Source: Gammaproteobacteria bacterium (lineage in GTDB: Bacteria > Pseudomonadota > Gammaproteobacteria > GCA-001735895). Taken from it: a DNA stretch of 5,801 nt. The notes below the pieces were generated by a model. The model did no database searches. It had not been told where the DNA came from and saw only the letters and a list, made by a program, of their open reading frames with translations. Position numbers and translations under genes: made by a program. Location of the stretch: contig JAASSH010000168.1 in NCBI GenBank assembly GCA_021767985.1, forward strand, positions 1-5,801, given 5' to 3'. Below, in pieces: positions 1 through 4,244 of this stretch (its first letter is position 1; each line of letters begins with the position of its first letter).

Positions 1-750
1 CTTGTCGTCACTTTTCGAGTGCACGATCTGAATCGGTACCGCCCGCGCGGCCGCACCCATCTCGTCCTGCATCGCGGATACAATCGCAACCACCGGCCGG
101 TTACGCGGCTCCCGGTTGAGTTCATGTCGCACCGCATCGGCCTTTTCGGCGTAGGGCACCCCGGCCACCGCCGCCCCCGAGGCTATCTTGTCTGCGTGCG
201 CCACCATCATGGCCACGGCCATGCCCGCGCCGGACGACAGGCCGCAAACGTGAACGCGGCGTGGATCTACCGGGTAATGCAGCTTGATCTCCTCGATAAT
301 CTGCCACAGGTCTTCGACCTCGCCCGCGCCCGCGTGTATTTCGCGATCGAACCACCAGCCCCAGCAGTTCCGGTTGCGCAGTCCCCGGTAGCTGGTGATG
401 AACGGATAAGCGACCAGGAAGCCGTGCCGATCGGCCAGTTCGTTGAACCCGGTTATTTTCTCGATATCGCGGTTGTCCTGCCGGCAACCGTGCAGCACCA
501 CCACCAGCGGGCGCAGTTTCCGGCCCGCGTCGCCGCTCGGCACGTGAACCAAATAGCGGCGCGTCCTCGATCCCGGATAGGCCTTTGCCTGGAACGTATG
601 CGTGACATCGTTCGGCAGCGCTTCGCGTCTGCGTTCGCGCCAGGCGATCAACGCCGCCTGGATGCCGCCCCGAAACGGTGCCCGCACCAGTTTCCTTAAA
701 CTGGACCATCGAAAAAACGCACGGATCTTGTGCAATGAGTCGCTTATCAC
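1..750 (-). CDS. PHB depolymerase-family esterase (alpha/beta hydrolase), 3' part beyond left edge
   Basis: This is the N-terminal 250 residues of an alpha/beta-hydrolase of the esterase-PHB type (short-chain polyhydroxyalkanoate depolymerase / feruloyl-esterase-like, CE1 group), expected to hydrolyse ester bonds by a Ser-Asp-His triad. Visible signatures: a strand plus oxyanion segment LVVVLHGCRQD (about residues 82-92), NCWGWWF (about 128-134) as in PHB depolymerases, and the nucleophile elbow GLSSG (170-174) with Ser172 as catalytic serine. The final visible residues IVHSKSDD resemble the segment that carries the catalytic Asp, probably Asp248. The catalytic His must lie outside the window. 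The frame is open back to a TAA and has no ATG near the start, so GTG at 750 is chosen, preceded by AGGGA about 10 bases upstream; TTG at 735 is an alternative. I see no convincing signal peptide; the first 45 residues are basic (RKLVR, WRERRR). Substrate is not determinable. It is transcribed divergently from the cytochrome-like gene. Confidence 0.88.
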   Translation of the reverse strand, partial: MISDSLHKIRAFFRWSSLRKLVRAPFRGGIQAALIAWRERRREALPNDVTHTFQAKAYPGSRTRRYLVHVPSGDAGRKLRPLVVVLHGCRQDNRDIEKITGFNELADRHGFLVAYPFITSYRGLRNRNCWGWWFDREIHAGAGEVEDLWQIIEEIKLHYPVDPRRVHVCGLSSGAGMAVAMMVAHADKIASGAAVAGVPYAEKADAVRHELNREPRNRPVVAIVSAMQDEMGAAARAVPIQIVHSKSDDK

Positions 751-832
751 TTGAGAGCGTTCCCTGTCAGGTTAACTGCCGATGCACCCAATTGAAGCCT
801 GGCCTGGCGGCTATTGGTAATGACTAATGCAG

Positions 833-838
833 ATCATA
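833..838 (-). promoter_or_regulatory. Candidate -10 element for the esterase gene
   Basis: Read on the minus strand this is TATGAT, one mismatch from the sigma-70 -10 consensus, roughly 80 bases upstream of the GTG start at 750. The matching -35 region is weak (TTCAAC, three of six, 18-base spacer). A chance match is quite possible, so this is only a candidate. Confidence 0.22.
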
Positions 839-912
839 GCCTACAACTTCTCGGGCGTTGAAAATTGATGACTATTTCGCAGTGCCGACCAGGGCGCCCT
901 TTTTTATCTTGC

Positions 913-944
913 AACGCCGGAATGCGCCGTTTGAACCCGGCGTT
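913..944. repeat. Inverted repeat, potential hairpin
   Basis: AACGCCGG (913-920) and CCGGCGTT (937-944) are perfect 8-base inverted arms separated by 16 bases. It lies between divergent genes, upstream of the FNR-like box. There is no long T run on either side, so it does not look like an intrinsic terminator. It could be a binding site for a dimeric regulator or a fortuitous palindrome. Confidence 0.4.
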
Positions 945-972
945 TCCTGGAATCGAAAGAAAGCCGGTGATC

Positions 973-986
973 ATGATTTAGATCAA
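973..986 (+). promoter_or_regulatory. FNR/Anr (CRP-FNR family) binding site, predicted
   Basis: The sequence ATGAT-TTAG-ATCAA differs at one base from the FNR/Anr consensus TTGAT-N4-ATCAA, including correct 4-base spacing. FNR and Anr are oxygen-sensing Fe-S regulators that activate anaerobic or microaerobic genes, usually from a site centred near -41.5. That geometry would put the transcription start near 1021, with the AT-rich TTAACTAAAT at 1009-1018 in the -10 position, and give a leader of about 30 bases before the ATG at 1053. The -10 match itself is poor, which is tolerated at class II activated promoters. The downstream gene encodes a haem protein, a typical FNR/Anr target. It could also repress or activate the divergent esterase. 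Confidence 0.6.
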
Positions 987-1052
987 TGCCCCGCACCGTT
1001 GCCGGTGATTAACTAAATCGCGTTTAGCAACCAGGTAAGTATAGCGATAGCC

Positions 1053-1571
1053 ATGAACCAGACCCAGGCGACTAATTCGACGCTAACCTTAGCAGCGATC
1101 GGGAATCTTCATCAGCTCGAAAAAGTAACTCCTAAATGCCAGCGCGGCTCTGCGCCGTTACGGCTGCTGTGGCTGCTACTGTTGAGCGTTTTCCTCGTCG
1201 TTGGCTGCGAACGGTTTCGCCAGGGCAGCTATCCCGGCGATTTCGTTTACCTTAAGCATAATGAGGTAACCGGTGAAATGGCGCTGCTCAGCTCGTACAT
1301 GAGTCAACTCGACGAGATTATGCTGGACGACGCAACCGTCAGCAGCGAGCAACAGCAGCAAATCCTCGCCGTCCTTTCCAACATCGACGCCAGCGCATCC
1401 AGGCTCGGCTCCGGCAACGTCAGGACAAATCACCTGCTGATCGACAAGCATATCGACCAGTTCACGCTCGACGTCAATACCGCGATTCGCGATGCCCGCG
1501 CCGACCCTCCGAATTATTTCGCCCTGGGCAGACTCTCGGGTAGCTGCGCCGGCTGCCACAAGTTTCGCTAG
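1053..1571 (+). CDS. Lipid-anchored cytochrome c'-like haem protein
   Basis: Predicted c-type cytochrome of the class II (cytochrome c') type, tethered to a membrane as a lipoprotein. A hydrophobic stretch (about residues 36-51) ends in LVVGC, a lipobox with Cys52 as the lipidated residue, leaving a mature chain of about 121 residues. That is close to the roughly 125-130 of cytochrome c'. The only haem motif, CAGCH (165-169), is followed by KFR at the very C-terminus, which is where cytochrome c' carries its CxxCH. The region between is helix-like, with an early Met-rich amphipathic stretch (GEMALLSSYMSQLDEIM). Family members are four-helix bundles that bind NO/CO or transfer electrons. The start is uncertain: this ATG is the only one before the signal sequence, gives an unusually long n-region of about 35 residues, and has only a distant AGG (1033-1035) as ribosome site. 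Cytochrome b562-like fold is the alternative. A predicted FNR box lies 66 bases upstream. Confidence 0.75.
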   Translation: MNQTQATNSTLTLAAIGNLHQLEKVTPKCQRGSAPLRLLWLLLLSVFLVVGCERFRQGSYPGDFVYLKHNEVTGEMALLSSYMSQLDEIMLDDATVSSEQQQQILAVLSNIDASASRLGSGNVRTNHLLIDKHIDQFTLDVNTAIRDARADPPNYFALGRLSGSCAGCHKFR

Positions 1572-1619
1572 TCCAGGCCGCCCTGGGTGATTCAGCCATT
1601 GAGTTCGATCCGCCGGGCA

Positions 1620-1648
1620 TTGAAGTTTTACGCGGATATCGCTATTTT
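1620..1648 (+). promoter_or_regulatory. Candidate sigma-70 promoter for the thioredoxin/propeller pair
   Basis: TTGAAG (1620-1625, four of six) and TATTTT (1643-1648, four of six) are separated by exactly 17 bases in the gap after the cytochrome gene. This would start transcription near 1655 and give a leader of about 25 bases before the ATG at 1680. It would let the thioredoxin and propeller genes be expressed independently of the FNR-box promoter, although read-through from the cytochrome gene is equally possible because no intrinsic terminator is evident between them. Confidence 0.35.
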
Positions 1649-1679
1649 TGCACCGATTACCGAATCGGATTCGTGGACC

Positions 1680-2195
1680 ATGCTACCGATGCCTAAAATA
1701 TCCATAACTCGCCTTTGTTCTGTCCTGCTTTGCCTGCTGACCCTGTCCTCCGGGGCCGTGCTGGCAGCGCCCCCCGAGGGTTACAAATTCCTGTCGCTGA
1801 CCGCGGCATCCGAGCAGGCGAGCGCCGCCAACAAGCCGATGCTGCTGTATTTCGGTCGCTACGGTTGCAGCACCTGCCGCAAGATGCACGCGGAAGTCTT
1901 CAGCGACGCGGCGCTCAACAAACAGTACAACAGCGAATTCGTGCTGGCCTACGTGGATACCGAAAGCGGTAACCGCATCAGGCTCGCCAACGGCGAAACC
2001 ACGACCGAGATGCAGTTTGCCTCGCGCAGCCGAATTCTCGGCACCCCGACCTTTATCTTTTTCTCCCCCGAACAGAAGCCCCTGTTCAAAAAGGCCGGTT
2101 TTCAAAGCATCGAGCAAATGAATCACTACGGCGACTTTGTCGCGCAGGGCCATTACCGCACGATGTCGCTGCAGGATTACCTGGCCAGCCTGTGA
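1680..2195 (+). CDS. Periplasmic thioredoxin-fold protein, SoxW-like
   Basis: Exported thiol-disulfide protein of 171 residues. An N-terminal Sec signal (basic start, hydrophobic 12-28) with cleavage expected at AVLA-APP, after Ala29. The mature part has the thioredoxin order: strand LLYFGRYGC, active site CSTC (63-66) followed by RKMH, strand FVLAYVDTES, and cis-proline loop GTPTF (121-125). The C-terminal segment QGHYRTMSLQDYLASL resembles the G-x-Y...F/L-x-x-YL ending of SoxW and related periplasmic thioredoxins. The active site lacks the Trp and Gly-Pro of classical WCGPC, so it is probably a reductase or haem/thiol maturation factor rather than a housekeeping thioredoxin; no sox or ccm genes are visible. 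The frame extends up to a GTG at 1587, but that would bury the signal peptide behind 31 residues; ATG 1680 (GGA at 1667-1669) or ATG 1689 is preferred. Its TGA overlaps the next start. Confidence 0.82.
   Translation: MLPMPKISITRLCSVLLCLLTLSSGAVLAAPPEGYKFLSLTAASEQASAANKPMLLYFGRYGCSTCRKMHAEVFSDAALNKQYNSEFVLAYVDTESGNRIRLANGETTTEMQFASRSRILGTPTFIFFSPEQKPLFKKAGFQSIEQMNHYGDFVAQGHYRTMSLQDYLASL
2192..2195 (+). promoter_or_regulatory. GTGA stop/start overlap (translational coupling)
   Basis: The TGA stop of the thioredoxin gene (2193-2195) is nested in the GTG start of the propeller gene. No strong Shine-Dalgarno sequence precedes this GTG, so the downstream gene probably depends on ribosomes terminating on the upstream one, giving linked expression of the two exported proteins. 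Confidence 0.7.
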
Positions 2196-3403
2196 AGTTT
2201 CGAGTCGCGGCACTGTGCCTGGTGCTGGCGGCGCTGCCGGCGCAGGCCACCGAGCGATGGAAATTCGACACCAGACTAGCCGTCACCGGTGATCCGGTGA
2301 GCGGCGTCTATCCGCACCTCGATGGCGCCGGCCGCAAACATATCGCGGTAGCGTCGCAGTCGGTGGCCACGACCTGGGAAGACAATCGCTCCGGCACGCC
2401 GCAGGTTTACGTCGCACGCAAGACAAATGACCAGGACCGGTTTTCGGCGGCGATGCAGGTCAGCGACGGTGGCGAAGCCTACGAACCCGCGATCGCCAGC
2501 CTGCCACAAAACCGTTTCGTGCTGGCCTGGGAACAGGATGGCGCCATCCACGCCCGAATCCTGAGCGATAGCGGACTCGGCACGTCCGCCAAGCTCAGTT
2601 CGGCGGCTTCCAGCCACGTCAGCCTGGCGAGCTTCGGCGCGCAAATTTTTGCCAGCTGGCGCGAGCAGCAGGACCGCCTGTGGTTCGTCAAGGTGGCGGC
2701 GCTAAGCGTCACGGCCGCCGGCAAGCTGGGAGTCGAATCGATAACCTCGGCCGAGGCGATTGGCCTCGAGACCCAGGTGCTGTTTCCGTCGATCGCGGTC
2801 AACGACGCGGGACTCTGCGTTGCCTGGGAGGACCGTCGCGCCGGCCATACCCGATTGCTGGTCAGCTCGTCGTCGGACCAGGCGCAAAGCTTCGGCGAGC
2901 CGCAGCACCTGAACGAGTTTTTATCGAACCGCAACCAGTACGATCAGGGCAACGGCGTTACCCGGGTGTCACTGGCGTCTTTCGCGCAGGATGAAATTCT
3001 GGCCGCCTGGATGGACAAGCGCCGCGGCGGCCTGGGTTACGGTATTTTCGCCGCACTCGGCTCCGACGGCGGAGCGATTTTCGGACCCAACGAAAAAGTC
3101 CATGGCGAGGCAGGCGACAAGCAACCGCATTACAATCCCGCCGTTGCGGGCAACTCGAACGGTGATTTCGTCGTCGCCTGGGATGATTTCAGACGCGGCG
3201 ACTCGGATATCTGGCTCAGCGCCTACAACGACGACGAGGAATGGAGCCAGGATTTCAGCCCGGCGATCGCGAGCGGCGCCGGCGAGCAGTCCCACCCTGC
3301 AGTCGCGCTCGACGACCAGGGTCGATTACACCTGTTGTGGATGGAGCGCGGCGACATGAATGCACCGGGCCGACTCTGGTACAGCCGCGCTATGCCGCGC
3401 TGA
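2192..3403 (+). CDS. Secreted sialidase/BNR-like beta-propeller protein
   Basis: Exported 403-residue protein with no recognised enzyme assignment. Residues 1-19 form a Sec signal with cleavage at PAQA-TER. The mature chain is built of seven related repeats, each with a Trp followed by acidic or basic residues: Trp62 (TWEDNR), 113 (AWEQDG), 156 (SWREQQ), 212 (AWEDRR), 273 (AWMDKR), 330 (AWDDFR) and 383 (LWMERG). The spacing is 43-61 residues, as expected for blades of a six- or seven-bladed propeller. A degenerate Asp-box appears at SSSSDQAQSF (225-234). The full set of sialidase catalytic residues cannot be confirmed, so a binding or scaffold role is as likely as glycosidase activity. The GTG start is fixed by the GTGA overlap (2192-2195) with the thioredoxin stop, which implies translational coupling. 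The gene converges on slp with a gap of only 33 bases and no obvious terminator. Confidence 0.8.
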   Translation: MKFRVAALCLVLAALPAQATERWKFDTRLAVTGDPVSGVYPHLDGAGRKHIAVASQSVATTWEDNRSGTPQVYVARKTNDQDRFSAAMQVSDGGEAYEPAIASLPQNRFVLAWEQDGAIHARILSDSGLGTSAKLSSAASSHVSLASFGAQIFASWREQQDRLWFVKVAALSVTAAGKLGVESITSAEAIGLETQVLFPSIAVNDAGLCVAWEDRRAGHTRLLVSSSSDQAQSFGEPQHLNEFLSNRNQYDQGNGVTRVSLASFAQDEILAAWMDKRRGGLGYGIFAALGSDGGAIFGPNEKVHGEAGDKQPHYNPAVAGNSNGDFVVAWDDFRRGDSDIWLSAYNDDEEWSQDFSPAIASGAGEQSHPAVALDDQGRLHLLWMERGDMNAPGRLWYSRAMPR

Positions 3404-3436
3404 AATCTGCCAGGCTTCTCAAAGGCGGCGCGCGGC

Positions 3437-3979
3437 TCACCAATAGTGCGGATGGCGGTGACGATGCCAGGGGTGGGGATACCAGGGATCGTAGTACCAC
3501 GGGTCGTAGTACCACGGCGGCGGATAAGGATAAACCGGCGCGGCTACCCGCCTCTTCCACAGGAACGAACCCTCGACCGCAACGATCGGAAACATGTAGT
3601 CGTATTCGCCGATCGGCTGACTAACCTTGCCGTCGATGACGCCTACCACGGTTAACGGGCGTCCGGTCTCGTAAACCACGGGATCGATGAATTTATCGAA
3701 ACTGGCGATAAAGCGCCCGTCGCTTTTACCGCTCGTAATCGGCCGGCCGTTATCCCGCAGGTTAAGCCGGATAATCTCGATCCAGGTCCGGTCGGCCTTG
3801 TTTTCGACCTTGCTGATTACCCCGCCCCATCGCACCTCGGAGCCGATATAGCTGTCGATATCCATGCGCACCCGCGTCAGGGTCAGGTTTTCGGGCGGAT
3901 CCTTGCTGATCGCCTCCGGTGGTTTGCTGGCGCAGGCCGACACCAAAGCTATCAACAGAACGATTAAAATTTGCTTCAT
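3437..3979 (-). CDS. slp: Slp-family outer-membrane lipoprotein with aromatic/His-rich tail
   Basis: Outer-membrane lipoprotein of the Slp family (starvation/stationary-phase lipoprotein), 180 residues, against 188 for E. coli Slp. A short signal peptide ends in LVSAC with Cys16 lipidated; Ala17-Ser18 follow it, with no Asp at +2, so outer-membrane sorting is expected. The body carries family features: the segment SYIGSEVRWGGVISKVEN, then TWIEIIRLNL, then DGRFIASFDKFIDPVVYETGRPLTVVGVIDG and IGEYDYMFPIVAVEG (quoted in parts, about residues 42-138). After about residue 147 the protein ends in a tail of Tyr, Trp, Pro and His, with YYDPW repeated at 157-161 and 162-166 and a final HRHRHPHYW. The function of Slp is not well established; it is linked to carbon starvation and acid stress in enteric bacteria. 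The ATG is preceded by TAAGGA with only two bases between, a rather tight but usable ribosome site. The gene symbol rests on family similarity only. Confidence 0.85.
   Translation of the reverse strand: MKQILIVLLIALVSACASKPPEAISKDPPENLTLTRVRMDIDSYIGSEVRWGGVISKVENKADRTWIEIIRLNLRDNGRPITSGKSDGRFIASFDKFIDPVVYETGRPLTVVGVIDGKVSQPIGEYDYMFPIVAVEGSFLWKRRVAAPVYPYPPPWYYDPWYYDPWYPHPWHRHRHPHYW
3488..3517 (-). repeat. 15-bp tandem repeat inside slp encoding YYDPW twice
   Basis: CGTAGTACCACGG occurs at 3490-3502 and again at 3505-3517 on the plus strand, a 15-base period inside the slp coding region. It stays in frame and duplicates the pentapeptide YYDPW in the lipoprotein tail. Such in-frame units can gain or lose copies by slippage. 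Confidence 0.75.
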
Positions 3980-4100
3980 GGTCCTTAGTATCGAATCAAT
4001 CCCGTTAAGTTCGCCAGCGCGACAATTTTAATCACCATGCCGCGCGTACGATGGCGTAGCAATGACCTGGATCAAGAATCGAACCAGGCCAGTTTTAGTC
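3980..4100 (-). other. slp upstream region
   Basis: These 121 bases lie between slp and the hairpin array. On the minus strand they contain the slp ribosome site (TAAGGA) and two weak -10-like elements: GATACT shortly before it, and TAAAAT further up in GATTAAAATTG. Neither has a good -35. No operator could be recognised. Because the channel gene is on the same strand, read-through across the hairpin array is an alternative source of slp transcripts. Confidence 0.4.
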
Positions 4101-4230
4101 GTCATACCCGCGCAAGCAGGTATCTGGTTAATCTTGTCATACCCGCGCAAGCGGGTATCTGGCGAATCTCGTCATACCCGCGCAAGCGGGTATCTGGCGA
4201 ATCTCGTCATACCCGCGCAAGCGGGTATCT
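4101..4230. repeat. Tandem array of four 35-bp hairpin units (dRS3-like/REP-like)
   Basis: Four copies start at 4101, 4136, 4171 and 4206, with an exact 35-base period. Each contains the 20-base inverted repeat ATACCCGCGCAAGCGGGTAT, able to form an 8-bp stem with a GCAA loop (TTGC on the minus strand). Copies 2 and 3 are identical over all 35 bases; copy 1 differs at four positions, one of which (A at 4118) breaks a stem pair; copy 4 keeps only the first 25 bases. The core resembles the neisserial dRS3 repeat and the widespread proteobacterial GTCATTCCCGCG...GCGGGAAT elements, which generate false VIPAQAGI peptides when translated. It lies 14 bases past the stop of the channel gene and upstream of slp. 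A role in 3'-end protection, transcript attenuation or as an insertion/recombination target is possible. Confidence 0.9.
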
Positions 4231-4244
4231 TCATCGGTGACCGC

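Larger units (their letters stand above)
751..1052. other. Divergent intergenic regulatory region
   Basis: These 302 bases separate the minus-strand esterase from the plus-strand cytochrome-like gene, so promoters for both should lie here. The clearest signal is an FNR/Anr-type box at 973-986. An 8-bp inverted repeat (913-920 with 937-944) lies upstream of that box. For the esterase, a minus-strand TATGAT (plus positions 833-838) matches five of six bases of a sigma-70 -10 element, but only a poor -35 (TTCAAC, 18 bases away) goes with it. I see no open reading frame with credible coding character and no RNA gene here. Confidence 0.6.

Noticed and set aside
19..709. Open frames on both strands (19-699 plus, 122-709 minus) at the left end
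   Set aside because: Both are Arg/Gly/His-rich shadows; the third minus-strand frame encodes a clear esterase with the GLSSG and LHG motifs.
891..906. AGGGCGCCCT followed by six or so T residues
   Set aside because: The palindrome has no room for a proper loop (at most a 3-bp stem around GCGC), and it lies between divergent genes where no transcript needs to end.
1573..1586. Possible terminator after the cytochrome gene (CCAGG-CCGC-CCTGG)
   Set aside because: The stem is only 5 bp and no T-run follows, so an intrinsic terminator is not supported.
1587..1679. Upstream GTG start for the thioredoxin-fold gene
   Set aside because: It would put 31 extra residues ahead of an otherwise normal signal peptide; the ATG at 1680 or 1689 fits the export signal better.
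4101..4230. CRISPR-like regular repeats
   Set aside because: The period is only 35 bases, the 10-15 bases between palindromic cores are themselves nearly identical rather than unique spacers, and no cas gene is nearby.
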